DNA from: Actinokineospora spheciospongiae
GTDB lineage: Bacteria > Actinomycetota > Actinomycetes > Mycobacteriales > Pseudonocardiaceae
Reading direction: 5' to 3'
DNA length: 64,000 nucleotides
NCBI RefSeq assembly: GCF_000564855.1
Contig: NZ_AYXG01000076.1
Span: 1-64,000 of the forward strand
The position numbers and the translations under genes were made by a program. Position 1 is the first letter of the stretch; every line of letters begins with the position of its first letter. Of this stretch, positions 1 through 7,439 are shown in pieces. A model generated the notes under the pieces. The model searched no databases. It was given only the letters and a program-made list of their open reading frames with translations, and was not told the DNA's origin.

Positions 1-136
1 TTCGCCCACCCACGCGCACCGCAGCAGAGGGTCTTCGTAGGGGCCCCGAAGAAATAACTCCACCCGATCCAGCACCACACCCACCCAAAGCGCCCAGCAG
101 CCCACCACCCGAAATGCCCGGACACCCCGGCCCCAG

Positions 137-192
137 GCCCAGCTGCCCGAGCCCAGCTGCCCGAGCCCAGCTGCCCGAGCCCAGCTACCCGA
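137..192. repeat. 14-bp tandem repeat, four copies
   Basis: Four head-to-tail copies of GCCCAGCTGCCCGA lie just before the first gene; the last copy carries a G-to-A change. The repeat is outside the proposed coding region and has no visible coding role. Confidence 0.85.
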
Positions 193-205
193 CCACGCCG
201 TGTGC

Positions 206-211
206 CAGGAT
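206..211 (+). promoter_or_regulatory. putative -10 box of a leaderless promoter
   Basis: CAGGAT ends seven bases before the ATG at 219. With this spacing transcription would start at or next to the start codon, as in actinobacterial leaderless mRNAs. No Shine-Dalgarno sequence precedes the ATG. Confidence 0.4.
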
Positions 212-218
212 TCGCGCC

Positions 219-1067
219 ATGTCACCGTCGACTTCCCGCCCCGGCGCGCACGGCACGTTGATCACGGTCGCGCCGACCGGGGCCGAGCACAGCAAGGCGG
301 ACGTCCCCAACCTCCCGGTCACCGTCGAAGACCTCGTGCGGACCGCAAGGGATTGCGAGCGGGTGGGTGCCGCGATGATCCACCTGCACGTCCGCGACCG
401 CGACGCCAAGCCCACTTTGGACCTGGGGCTCCTGCGGGAAACCGTGGGAGCGGTCCGGGAGAACTCCAACCTGATCGTGCAGTTGTCCACCGGTGGGGCG
501 GTGACCGACTCCGAGGCCGACCGGCTGGCGGTGCTCGACGCGCTCCCGGATTCGGCTTCCTGCTCGATGGGCACCGTGAACTTCGGCGACGACGTCTTCC
601 TCAACCGGTGGGAGTTCATCGTCGAGCTGCACAAGCGGATGCGGGAGCGGGACATCGTGCCGGAGTACGAGATCTTCGACCTGGGGCAGTTGACCACCCT
701 GCGCCGCCTGCTCGACGAGCACGGCCTCCCCTCGGGTGGGCACGTGCACCTCGACCTGGTGCTGGGGGTGCCCGGTGGCATGGCGGGCGACCTGGAGACC
801 GTGGCCGCCGCGCTGCGGCTCGTCCCCGAGGGCGCGACGTTCTCCGCGACCGGGGTGGGGCGCAGCACGCTGCCGGTGCTGCTGGCCAGCCTGTCCGCCG
901 GTGGGCACCTGAGGGTGGGCATGGAGGACACCACCACCTACGCCAGGGGTGAGAAGGTGAAGGACAACGCCCAACTGGTGGCCCGCGCGTCGAGCCTCTC
1001 GCGGATCGCGCAGCGGCCGCCGATTGGTCCAGACGAGGCACGGGTACTCCTGGGGGTGGCGCGGTGA
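219..1067 (+). CDS. BKACE family 3-keto-5-aminohexanoate cleavage-type enzyme
   Basis: The protein has 282 residues and belongs to the DUF849/BKACE family of zinc-dependent TIM-barrel enzymes. These condense a beta-keto acid with acetyl-CoA and release acetoacetate; the founding member acts in lysine fermentation. Visible marks are the metal-binding HLHVRD motif near residue 60, the QLSTGG strand-loop, and the C-terminal GMEDTTTYARGE segment typical of the family. The ATG at 219 is chosen over an earlier in-frame ATG at 114, because the upstream codons translate a simple tandem repeat and the family length is about 270-300 residues. The substrate cannot be told from sequence. The gene lies upstream of rsiG on the same strand. 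Confidence 0.85.
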   Translation: MSPSTSRPGAHGTLITVAPTGAEHSKADVPNLPVTVEDLVRTARDCERVGAAMIHLHVRDRDAKPTLDLGLLRETVGAVRENSNLIVQLSTGGAVTDSEADRLAVLDALPDSASCSMGTVNFGDDVFLNRWEFIVELHKRMRERDIVPEYEIFDLGQLTTLRRLLDEHGLPSGGHVHLDLVLGVPGGMAGDLETVAAALRLVPEGATFSATGVGRSTLPVLLASLSAGGHLRVGMEDTTTYARGEKVKDNAQLVARASSLSRIAQRPPIGPDEARVLLGVAR

Positions 1068-1122
1068 GCCACCGAGTCGCCAAGATGTGGCGGTCGGGGA
1101 TCGAGTGTCGGAGGATGTGCCC

Positions 1123-1728
1123 GTGATCGAAGTCCGTCCCGGTGGACGCAGGCGCATCGACCGGGTCCTCGCGCCGGATTACGTCACCGGCCTCGACCGC
1201 CTCGACCTCGGTGAGGTCCGGGCCCGTCGCGACGACGCCGCCCAGGAGGAGACCGACCTCTCCTACCTGCGCAGGTTGTTGCACGGTCGGATCGACATCG
1301 TGCTGGCCGAGCAGCGCCGCCGCGCCGACGGCGGCAGCGCCTCGGTGGTGGAGCAGTTGGCCAGCATCCTCGCCGACAACGCGGTGGGGCCCGCCACGGG
1401 TTCCGGTCGCCACCAGGTGATGGAGCCCTCGCGGGCGGAGGCGCACCGCAGGCACGTCGAGGCCCTGGTGTCCGACGCCGACCTGTCCGACGTGGCCGCG
1501 CTGCCGGACGAGCGGCTCGACCTGGCGCTGCGCACCTACCGGTCGGAGGAGGCCTCGGTGTCGCAGCGGCGGCGCCAGGTGCAGCAGGTGATGGACCTGC
1601 TCAACGAGCAGATCGGCAACCGCTACCGCGCGGGCAGCGCCTCGGTGGACGACCTGCTCGCCGCCGAGCGCGAGAAGCCCGACCGCGAGAAGCCCGCCGA
1701 GCGCGGGAAGCCGGGCGAGGACCGCTGA
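1123..1728 (+). CDS. rsiG: RsiG-like c-di-GMP-binding anti-sigma factor
   Basis: The protein has 201 residues and resembles RsiG, which holds the sporulation/motility sigma factor WhiG inactive when loaded with cyclic di-GMP. RsiG binds the nucleotide on an antiparallel coiled coil through E(X)3S(X)2R(X)3Q(X)3D signatures. The second helix has it exactly: E143, S147, R150, Q154, D158. The first helix has E43, S47, R50, then H54 in place of Q, then D58. The GTG at 1123 is chosen because GGAGG at 1110-1114 sits eight bases upstream; the in-frame GTG at 1117 is too close. The C-terminus is a charged tail of EKP/ERGKP repeats. The WhiG partner is not in the window, but a GGDEF diguanylate cyclase is, at 39.2 kb. 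Confidence 0.82.
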   Translation: MIEVRPGGRRRIDRVLAPDYVTGLDRLDLGEVRARRDDAAQEETDLSYLRRLLHGRIDIVLAEQRRRADGGSASVVEQLASILADNAVGPATGSGRHQVMEPSRAEAHRRHVEALVSDADLSDVAALPDERLDLALRTYRSEEASVSQRRRQVQQVMDLLNEQIGNRYRAGSASVDDLLAAEREKPDREKPAERGKPGEDR

Positions 1729-1742
1729 ACCCGGCCAACCCG

Positions 1743-2669
1743 GTGCTCGCCGAGGTGGTGCGCTCCGGGTTCACCGAGTCGGTGCACCGCGGCTCGCTGG
1801 TCGTGCTCACCGACGACCGGGTGCGCCTGGCGGTCGGTGACGTGGGCTCGCCGGTCTTCCCCCGGTCGAGCAACAAGCCGCTGCAGGCCCTGGGGATGCT
1901 CCGCGCGGGGCTCGACCTCGACGACGACGCCGACCTGGCCATCGGGTGCGCCTCGCACAGCGGTGAGGCGGTGCACGTTGACCGGGTCCTGGCCCTGCTC
2001 GCCCGGCACGGCCTCGCCGAGGACGACCTGGGCTGCCCGGAGGACTGGCCGCTGCACGAGGACAGCCGTGGCGACCGGCGCCGCCGGGTCACCATGAACT
2101 GCTCCGGCAAGCACGCCGCCATGCTCGCCACCTGCGCTCAGCTCGGCTGGGACACCGCGTCCTACCTCGACCCGGCGCACCCGCTGCAAGCCGCCATCGC
2201 CGCCACCGTCACCGACCTGACCGGCACGCCGATCCCCGCCGTCGGCGTCGACGGCTGCGGTGCCCCGCTGTTCGCGCTGAGCCTCACCGACCTGGCCACC
2301 GCCTGCTCCCGGCTGGTCACCGCCCCGCCCGGCACCCGCCGCCGCCGCGTCGCCGACGCCATGCGCGCGCACCCGCACCTGGTCGGCGGCACCGACCGCA
2401 TCGACACCGCCCTGATGGAGGCCGTCCCCGGGCTGCTGGTGAAGGGCGGCGCGGAGGGCGTCCACATCATGGCCCTGCCCGACGGCACGACCCTCGCCCT
2501 CAAGGTCGACGACGGCGCCGCGCGCGCCCGGACCCCGGTCCTGGGCGCCGTCCTGGAATTCCTGGGCCACCAGCCCCCGCCGCTGGACACGGTGGTGCTG
2601 GGCGGCGGCGAACCCGTCGGAGAGGTGCGCGTCCCGGCGGGCCTGTTCGGCTCAGGCCCGCGGGCGTAA
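1743..2669 (+). CDS. asparaginase II family protein
   Basis: The protein has 308 residues and belongs to the bacterial asparaginase II family (PF06089), distinct from the E. coli AnsA/AnsB fold and predicted to hydrolyse L-asparagine to aspartate and ammonia. Family motifs are visible in order: SSNKPLQALG near residue 42, CASHSGE near 69, NCSGKHAAML near 119 and GVDGCGAP near 168. The start is a GTG 14 bases after the rsiG stop, suggesting co-transcription. The 3' end overlaps the convergent pxpC by 18 bases. No signal peptide is seen, so it is probably cytoplasmic. Activity is inferred from the family and is not tested for most members. Confidence 0.85.
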   Translation: MLAEVVRSGFTESVHRGSLVVLTDDRVRLAVGDVGSPVFPRSSNKPLQALGMLRAGLDLDDDADLAIGCASHSGEAVHVDRVLALLARHGLAEDDLGCPEDWPLHEDSRGDRRRRVTMNCSGKHAAMLATCAQLGWDTASYLDPAHPLQAAIAATVTDLTGTPIPAVGVDGCGAPLFALSLTDLATACSRLVTAPPGTRRRRVADAMRAHPHLVGGTDRIDTALMEAVPGLLVKGGAEGVHIMALPDGTTLALKVDDGAARARTPVLGAVLEFLGHQPPPLDTVVLGGGEPVGEVRVPAGLFGSGPRA

Positions 2670-3518
2670 CCGGACCCTCGTGCCCGGCCGCGCCTGCGCC
2701 AGGGCGGCCAGGTGCCCGGTCGGGACCACCCCGATCACCGGGTAGCCGCCGGTGGTGGGGTGGTCGGCCAGGAAGATCACCGGGCGCCCGTTCGCGGGCA
2801 CCTGCACGGCACCGGTCACCACCGCTTCGCTGGTCAGCTCGCGCTCGGCGCGGGCGTCCGCGCGGACCAGGGGGTGGCCCAGCAGGCGCAGCCCGACCCG
2901 GTTGCTCTCCGGGGACACCGACCAGGTCGCGGCGGCGAGCTGGGCGACCGGGTCGGCGAACCAGTCCTCGCGCGGACCCAGCAGCACCGGCACGGTCAAC
3001 CGGTCCGGCGGGCTGGGCGGGGCGACGGCGTCCTCGCCGGTCGGCGGCCGGACCGGGGTGCCCAGCGGCAGCACGTCCCCGGCGCGCAGCGGGTCGGGGC
3101 CGATGCCGGAGAGGACGTCGGTGGACCGCGAACCCAGGTGCGGCGGGACGTCGAGGCCACCGGACACCGCCAGGTAGCTGCGCAGGCCCGCCCGCGGCGG
3201 GCCCAGCTCGACCACGTCGCCCGCGCGCAGGTGGACCGGGGCGTGCGAGCCGACGTCGCGGCCCGCGAGCAGGACCGGGGTGCTCGGGCCGGTCACCACG
3301 ACCGTGCAGGACGCCTCGGCGCGCAGCACCAGGCCGCCGAGGACGACCTCGATGCCCGCCGCGCCCTCGGCGTTGCCCGCCAGCCGGTTCGCCAGCCGCA
3401 GCGACGGCACGTCCAGCGCCCCCGACGGCGGCACCCCCAGGTGCGCGTACCCGGGCCTGCCGAGGTCCTGGACCAGCGCGGAGGGCCCCGGCGCCAGCAC
3501 CGTCACCGCCCGCCTCAC
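2652..3518 (-). CDS. pxpC: 5-oxoprolinase subunit PxpC (KipA-like carboxyltransferase fold)
   Basis: The protein has 288 residues and belongs to the biotin-dependent carboxyltransferase C-like family (KipA/PxpC). With PxpB and PxpA it forms the prokaryotic ATP-dependent 5-oxoprolinase, which opens pyroglutamate to glutamate. The N-terminal QDLGRPGYAHLGVPPSGALD segment and the C-terminal FLADHPTTGGYPVIG segment are characteristic. It begins with a GTG whose GTGA overlaps the stop of pxpB, a typical translational coupling. No pxpA (LamB/YcsF) gene is visible in the window, so the third subunit must be encoded elsewhere or the pair acts in another role, such as kinase-inhibitor-like control in the manner of Bacillus KipI/KipA. 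Confidence 0.85.
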   Translation of the reverse strand: MRRAVTVLAPGPSALVQDLGRPGYAHLGVPPSGALDVPSLRLANRLAGNAEGAAGIEVVLGGLVLRAEASCTVVVTGPSTPVLLAGRDVGSHAPVHLRAGDVVELGPPRAGLRSYLAVSGGLDVPPHLGSRSTDVLSGIGPDPLRAGDVLPLGTPVRPPTGEDAVAPPSPPDRLTVPVLLGPREDWFADPVAQLAAATWSVSPESNRVGLRLLGHPLVRADARAERELTSEAVVTGAVQVPANGRPVIFLADHPTTGGYPVIGVVPTGHLAALAQARPGTRVRLRPRA

Positions 3519-4129
3519 CCGGTCACCTCGAAGCGGACTGTGTCACCGGGGGCCAGCAGGGCGGCGGGGGTGCGGTGCGGGTCGAACAGCGGTTCGGCGC
3601 CCGCGGCGAGTCTGCCCAGCAGCCGCCAGCCACCCGGGGAGGCGCGCGGGTAGACGCCGGTGAACTCGCCCGCCACCGCGACCGACCCGACCGGCACCCG
3701 GGTGCGCGGCGTCCCCAACCGGGGCTGGTGCAGCTCCGGCGGCAGGCCGGTCAGGTAGCCGAAGCCGGGGGCGAACCCGGTGAACGCCACGGTGTACTCC
3801 GCCCCCGAGTGCAGCGCCACCACCGCGTCGACGCCCACCCCGGCGGTCGAGGCCACCAGCTCCAGGTCCGGCCCGTCGTAGACCACCGGCAGCACCACCG
3901 GGCGCCCGGTGACGGCGGGGGCCACCGACAGGTCGGCGGAGGTGAGCAGCGGTCGCACCGCGGCGACCGACGGCGAACCCGGCCGGAACGACACCAGCAC
4001 GGTCCGCGCGGCGGGCACCAGGTCGACCACGTCCGGCAACCCGGCCAGCAGCGCGCGGGCGGCGGCGACCTCGGTCAGCGAGCCCAGCTCGACCAGCACG
4101 GCGTCGGCGCCGCAGCGCAGCAGGCGCAC
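3515..4129 (-). CDS. pxpB: 5-oxoprolinase subunit PxpB (KipI-like)
   Basis: The protein has 204 residues and matches the KipI/PxpB family (carboxyltransferase domain, subdomains A and B). It starts RLLRCGADAVLVELGS, the usual family opening, and contains the GFAPGFGYLTGLP and SVAVAGEFTGVYPRASPGGW motifs. The GTG at 4129 is chosen because an in-frame extension to 4411 would run over the upstream nitrobindin gene. It starts nine bases after that gene's stop and overlaps pxpC by four bases, so pxpB-pxpC form one unit, possibly at the end of the longer sulfur operon. Confidence 0.83.
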   Translation of the reverse strand: MRLLRCGADAVLVELGSLTEVAAARALLAGLPDVVDLVPAARTVLVSFRPGSPSVAAVRPLLTSADLSVAPAVTGRPVVLPVVYDGPDLELVASTAGVGVDAVVALHSGAEYTVAFTGFAPGFGYLTGLPPELHQPRLGTPRTRVPVGSVAVAGEFTGVYPRASPGGWRLLGRLAAGAEPLFDPHRTPAALLAPGDTVRFEVTG

Positions 4130-4137
4130 GCAGGCGG

Positions 4138-4779
4138 TCAGCCGACGACGCGGCGCAGGTAGGCCGAGGTGTGCGGCTGCATCTCCTGGCCCATCATCGC
4201 CCGCTCCTCGACGTAGGCCAGGTCGACGCCGTTGACCAGCCCGTAGAGCCGCTTCGCCGCGTTGACCTCCTTGGCCGAGGCGGTGCGGGTGACGATGTCG
4301 GTCTCGATCTCCCAGGAGGTCTGGGTGCGCGGGGCGCCGTAGTAGATCTCGGTGATGCCGGTGGCGTGCGCCAGCAGCACCTCCAGCGTGTCGTCCGGCC
4401 CCGGGCGCCACCAGCCGACCTCGCGGGCGGCCGGGCGGATCACGGCGCCCTCGTCGTCGAGCAGCCAGGCCCGCGACTCGTAGGACAGGAACGGCCGCCC
4501 GTCGTGGGCGAAGGTGATCTGCTGGCCGAACTTGAACGGCCCGTCGATCGTCGGGTAGACGACCTCGCCCTCACCGCGCCACACCCCGACCAGGGGCAGC
4601 AGGGCGAGCAGGTCGTCGTGCAGGTTCGGGCCCTCGCGCAGGTTCGCGGTGTCCGCCGGGATCGGCAGGTCGTCGAACTGCGGCAGGTTGCGGTGCCGGG
4701 TCCGCTCGGCCCGTTGCAGGGCGGCCTGGACCGCGGCGTCACCGCTGCCGGGGACGACCGGGGGCTGGTTCGCTGTCAT
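4138..4779 (-). CDS. nitrobindin-like heme beta-barrel protein (peroxynitrite isomerase family)
   Basis: The protein has 213 residues and belongs to the FABP-like/THAP4 C-terminal (DUF1794) family, the nitrobindins. These small beta-barrels bind heme through one histidine and are reported to convert peroxynitrite to nitrate. The GVWRGEGEV motif near residue 66 and the histidine in MQPHTSAYLRR near the C-terminus, the expected axial ligand, are both present. The N-terminal 45 residues are an extra polar segment. The start is ATG at 4779. The closest named relative by context is M. tuberculosis Rv0813c, which also lies next to the DUF1416 and sulfurtransferase genes. Confidence 0.85.
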   Translation of the reverse strand: MTANQPPVVPGSGDAAVQAALQRAERTRHRNLPQFDDLPIPADTANLREGPNLHDDLLALLPLVGVWRGEGEVVYPTIDGPFKFGQQITFAHDGRPFLSYESRAWLLDDEGAVIRPAAREVGWWRPGPDDTLEVLLAHATGITEIYYGAPRTQTSWEIETDIVTRTASAKEVNAAKRLYGLVNGVDLAYVEERAMMGQEMQPHTSAYLRRVVG

Positions 4780-4783
4780 CCGC

Positions 4784-4882
4784 TCAGCGCTGGTCGGCGT
4801 ACAGGCGGTACACCACGTAGACCGCGAACCACGCGGTCACCAGGCCCACGATGACCAGCAGCGAGGTGAAGAAGATTTCCAC
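4784..4882 (-). CDS. 32-residue single-pass membrane protein
   Basis: This short gene lies four bases upstream of the nitrobindin gene and on the same strand. It encodes 32 residues: a short acidic N-terminus, one hydrophobic segment (about residues 3-26, containing LLVIVGLVTAWFAVYVVYRL) and a charged tail ending YADQR. The start is a GTG at 4882; upstream in-frame codons are Arg/Pro-rich and not protein-like. Its position between the DUF1416 gene and the nitrobindin gene suggests membership of the sulfur operon. No function is known to me. Confidence 0.6.
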   Translation of the reverse strand: MEIFFTSLLVIVGLVTAWFAVYVVYRLYADQR

Positions 4883-5027
4883 GCCCCGCAGCTTAGCCGC
4901 TGCCGCCGCGAACAACCCGCCCACGCCCGGTGGCCGTGCTCTCACCCGCACCCGGGAACGGCGACGGCCCCGGAGCACGGGGTGCTCCGGGGCCGCTTGG
5001 TGCGCTGGGTCAGGCTGGTGCGCTGGG

Positions 5028-5336
5028 TCAGCCGACGCTGACCGCGACCTCGTGCAGGCCGGGGCCCGCCGCGTTGACCTTGGCCTCGCCGTTGCCGGAG
5101 CGGTGCAGCGCGCGCACCGTCCACTCACCCGGCGCGGCGAAGAACCGGAAGTCGCCGGACTCGGCGGAGACGACCTCGGCGGTGAACTCGCCGGTGCCGT
5201 CGAGCAGGCGCACGAACGCCCCGCCCACCGGCTGGCCGCCGCTGGTCACCTTGCCGTTGAGGACGACCTCCTTGCCCGGGTCGACCCCGGCCGGGATGGC
5301 CGAGCCCTGCTCGGGGGCTCCGCAGCTACTGCTCAT
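5028..5336 (-). CDS. sseC: DUF1416 protein, SseC-like
   Basis: The protein has 102 residues and belongs to DUF1416, called SseC in mycobacteria, a small beta-rich protein that almost always follows a thiosulfate sulfurtransferase gene. The N-terminal SSSCGAP carries the only cysteine, the likely functional residue; the rest reads as an Ig-like or carboxypeptidase-regulatory-like beta fold (GKVTSGGQPVGGAFVRLLD). ATG at 5336 is fixed by AAGGAG six bases upstream. It lies 41 bases after the sulfurtransferase and is probably co-transcribed. Its biochemical role is unproven. Confidence 0.85.
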   Translation of the reverse strand: MSSSCGAPEQGSAIPAGVDPGKEVVLNGKVTSGGQPVGGAFVRLLDGTGEFTAEVVSAESGDFRFFAAPGEWTVRALHRSGNGEAKVNAAGPGLHEVAVSVG

Positions 5337-5377
5337 CGTTATCTCCTTGACGGGGTTGACCGGACCTTGTTCTTGGA

Positions 5378-6217
5378 TCAGCCCTGCGCGCCGATTTCGA
5401 CGGGGACGCCGACCAGGGAGCCGTACTCGGTCCACGAGCCGTCGTAGTTCTTCACGTCGCTGTAGCCGAGCAGCTCGTGCAGGGCGAACCAGGTGTGCGA
5501 GGAGCGCTCACCGATGCGGCAGTAGGCGATGGTCGCCTTGCCCTCGTCGAGGCCCGCGTCCTTGTACAGCTCGCGCAGCTCGTCGTTGGACTTGAAGGTG
5601 CCGTCCTCGTTCGCGGCCTTGCTCCACGGCACGTTGATCGCGGTCGGGATGTGGCCCTTGACCTGCGCCTGCTCCTGCGGCAGGTGCGCCGGGGCGGCCA
5701 GCTTGCCGGAGAACTCGTCGGGCGAGCGGACGTCGACGAGGTTCTTGGTGTTGATCGCGTCCACGGCCTCCTGGCGGAAGGCGCGCAGCGAGAGGTCCTG
5801 CTCCTTGGCCGAGTAGGTGGTCTCGTCGCGCGTGACCGCCTCGGCGTCGAGCGGGCGGCCGTCGAGCTCCCACTTCTTGCGGCCGCCGTCGAGCAGCTTC
5901 ACCGCGTCGTGGCCGTAGAGCTTGAAGTACCAGTATGCGTAGGCGGCGAACCAGTTGTTGTTGCCGCCGTAGAGGATCACGGTGTCGTCGTTGCCGATGC
6001 CGCGCGCCGACAGCAGCTTCTCGAAGCCCGCGCGGTCGACGAAGTCGCGGCGCACCGGGTCCTGGAGGTCCTGCCTCCAGTCGATCTTCACCGCACCGGG
6101 GATGTGCCCGGTGTCGTAGGCGCTGGCGTCCTCGTCGACCTCGACGAAGACCACTCCGGTGGTCTGGAGGTTCTCCTCGGCCCACGCGGCCGAAACCAGC
6201 ACGTCTTCGCGGCTCAT
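5378..6217 (-). CDS. cysA2: thiosulfate sulfurtransferase (rhodanese, CysA2-type)
   Basis: The protein has 279 residues with two rhodanese domains. The N-terminal one (about 1-140) lacks the active cysteine; the C-terminal one carries CRIGERSSHTWF near residue 233, the active loop of actinobacterial CysA/SseA-type enzymes that move sulfane sulfur from thiosulfate to cyanide or thiol acceptors. The start is ATG at 6217. Between the gene and its weak ribosome-binding region lies the perfect 11-base palindrome at 6219-6229. Neighbours (DUF4395 before, DUF1416 after, cysteine leader peptide further up) place it in a cysteine-controlled sulfur operon. Confidence 0.9.
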   Translation of the reverse strand: MSREDVLVSAAWAEENLQTTGVVFVEVDEDASAYDTGHIPGAVKIDWRQDLQDPVRRDFVDRAGFEKLLSARGIGNDDTVILYGGNNNWFAAYAYWYFKLYGHDAVKLLDGGRKKWELDGRPLDAEAVTRDETTYSAKEQDLSLRAFRQEAVDAINTKNLVDVRSPDEFSGKLAAPAHLPQEQAQVKGHIPTAINVPWSKAANEDGTFKSNDELRELYKDAGLDEGKATIAYCRIGERSSHTWFALHELLGYSDVKNYDGSWTEYGSLVGVPVEIGAQG

Positions 6218-6218
6218 C

Positions 6219-6229
6219 GGGAAGTTCCC
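6219..6229. promoter_or_regulatory. 11-base palindrome at the sulfurtransferase start
   Basis: GGGAAGTTCCC is a perfect inverted repeat with a one-base centre, lying one base before the ATG of the sulfurtransferase, where the Shine-Dalgarno sequence should be. It could be an operator half-site pair or affect translation start; it may also be chance. Confidence 0.3.
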
Positions 6230-6267
6230 ACTTTCTTTCTGGTTGACACGGCGTTGGTCGACACGGC

Positions 6268-6711
6268 TCAGTGGTCCGACACGGTCCTGGTGGAACCGGG
6301 CAGGCGGTGCAGCAGCAGGTAGGTCTCGCAGCCCAGGCAGAGGCCGAAGGCGGCGTTGAGGAACGCGGCGGCCAGCGCGAACGCGGTCGCCACCACGCCG
6401 AGCGCGGGAACGCCGAAGGCGTAGCCGAGGGTGCCCACCAGCGCGAACGCGAAGCCGACGCCCTGGGCGAAGCGCAGCGGCGCCACGTCCTCGCGCTCGT
6501 CGGTCGGCCCGAGCCGGGGCGCGACGAGGACGCGGTAGAGCACCGAGTACGGCGCGGCGGACAGGCTGGCGAAGGCGCCGACGGCGAACACCACCACCTG
6601 CGCGGCGAGCAGCGGCCACCAGCCGGTGAGCAGCACCGCCACGAGCACCGCCGAGGTCACCCAGGCGGCGAACCTGGGGCCGCGCGGGTCGACCTGCGGA
6701 CGTGCGGACAT
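6268..6711 (-). CDS. DUF4395 membrane protein
   Basis: The protein has 147 residues and matches DUF4395, an actinobacterial family of small membrane proteins often encoded beside thiosulfate sulfurtransferases. DPRGPRFAAWVTS at the start and FGLCLGCETYLLLHR at the end are family hallmarks; the CLGC pair of cysteines near the membrane surface suggests thiol or sulfur handling. About four hydrophobic segments are visible. ATG at 6711 follows GGAG by five bases; an upstream extension to 6792 would run through the attenuator region. It is the first full gene after the leader peptide. Confidence 0.82.
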   Translation of the reverse strand: MSARPQVDPRGPRFAAWVTSAVLVAVLLTGWWPLLAAQVVVFAVGAFASLSAAPYSVLYRVLVAPRLGPTDEREDVAPLRFAQGVGFAFALVGTLGYAFGVPALGVVATAFALAAAFLNAAFGLCLGCETYLLLHRLPGSTRTVSDH

Positions 6712-6748
6712 GTGGTCTCCTGATCTGGGCGCGAGGGCTTCCCTGCGT

Positions 6749-6807
6749 ACCGGCGGTTCGGTGCTGGGCACCGCGGCGGGCGTCGCACCCACCGGACCAC
6801 CGCCGGT
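6749..6807 (-). promoter_or_regulatory. nested hairpins between the leader peptide and DUF4395
   Basis: The arms 6749-6757 and 6799-6807 (ACCGGCGGT / ACCGCCGGT) pair over nine bases and enclose a second stem, CGGTGC-tgg-GCACCG at 6759-6773. Lying between a short cysteine-containing leader ORF and the operon, they are candidates for alternative attenuator structures. Confidence 0.4.
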
Positions 6808-6811
6808 CAGA

Positions 6812-6880
6812 TCACCGACACAGGCTGCTGTGCACGCGGCCGAAATCCACCGCGCGGCGCCTGGTCAGGTTGCTGGACAC
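6812..6880 (-). CDS. cysteine-type leader peptide (22 residues)
   Basis: A GTG-started ORF of 22 codons reads NLTRRRAVDFGRVHSSLCR at its end. It resembles the short actinobacterial leader peptides of pattern LTRRRxVDLxRVxSxLC that precede sulfur-metabolism operons and end in a cysteine codon just before the stop. Stalling at that codon when cysteine is scarce would expose or hide downstream RNA structures. It lies 100 bases upstream of DUF4395 on the same strand, with hairpins in between. A -10-like TAAGCT ends seven bases before the GTG, so the transcript may be leaderless. The match is to remembered family patterns and was not searched. Confidence 0.65.
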   Translation of the reverse strand: MSSNLTRRRAVDFGRVHSSLCR

Positions 6881-6887
6881 GGGGGCG

Positions 6888-6893
6888 AGCTTA
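6888..6893 (-). promoter_or_regulatory. putative -10 box upstream of the cysteine leader peptide
   Basis: TAAGCT on the minus strand ends seven bases before the GTG of the leader peptide, the spacing of a leaderless transcript. No clear -35 was seen. Confidence 0.4.
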
Positions 6894-6993
6894 CGCGCAG
6901 GCCCCCGGTTGTGAGAGGACCCGTCCACGGGTTGGGACAGGCCGAATGGGGCTTGTCAGCGGTGAACCCGCTGGTGGTGGACCCGGGCGGGCC

Positions 6994-7416
6994 TCAGCCG
7001 GGCAGGTGCGGGGCCAGCGCCGCGAGCAGGTTTTCGCGTTTCGGGACGCCACCGACCCGCAGCAGTTCCACTCCTCGGGAGTCGACGGCGAGGGTGGTGG
7101 GCGTGCGCAGCACCGACAGCGCCTTCGCCAGCTCCGGGCGGTCGGTGAGGTCGACGTCGGCGTGTGCGAGGCCGTCGGTGCGCGCGGCCAGGTCCGACAG
7201 CAGGACCCGGGTCTGCCTGCACGGGGCGCAGAAGGTGGTGGAGAGCTGCACCAGCGTCACCCGCGCGCCTGCGTCGAGCGCGGCGCGCACCTCGGCCGGG
7301 ACCCGGGCCGCGGTGTCGTCCTCCCGCGCGCGGACCCGGCCGTCCCGGGCCCGCAGGGCGAACCCGACCACCGCGGCCACCAGCAGCGTCCCCAGGGCGA
7401 CCAGCGCACCCGTCAT
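6994..7416 (-). CDS. thiX: membrane-anchored thioredoxin-like protein, ThiX-like
   Basis: The protein has 140 residues: an N-terminal transmembrane anchor (about 2-22) followed by a thioredoxin fold with the redox motif CAPC (TFCAPCRQTR) near residue 63 and the cis-proline segment LRTPTTLAV near 105. It should expose a dithiol/disulfide site outside the membrane, if the N-in topology is right. GGAGGTGA precedes ATG 7416. In M. tuberculosis the gene in this position is Rv0816c (thiX), next to cysA2 and Rv0817c, as here. Its partner is not known; redox support for the sulfur genes is a contextual guess. Confidence 0.83.
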   Translation of the reverse strand: MTGALVALGTLLVAAVVGFALRARDGRVRAREDDTAARVPAEVRAALDAGARVTLVQLSTTFCAPCRQTRVLLSDLAARTDGLAHADVDLTDRPELAKALSVLRTPTTLAVDSRGVELLRVGGVPKRENLLAALAPHLPG

Positions 7417-7439
7417 GCCCGTTCACCTCCGCGGGCGGG

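Noticed and set aside
33..51. Terminator near the left edge around GGGGCCCC
   Set aside because: The self-complementary core has no room for a loop and the flanking arms pair over only four to five bases.
3515..4411. Longer PxpB start at 4411
   Set aside because: The extra codons lie over the 3' end of the nitrobindin gene and are Arg/His/Pro-rich; GTG 4129 gives the family N-terminus.
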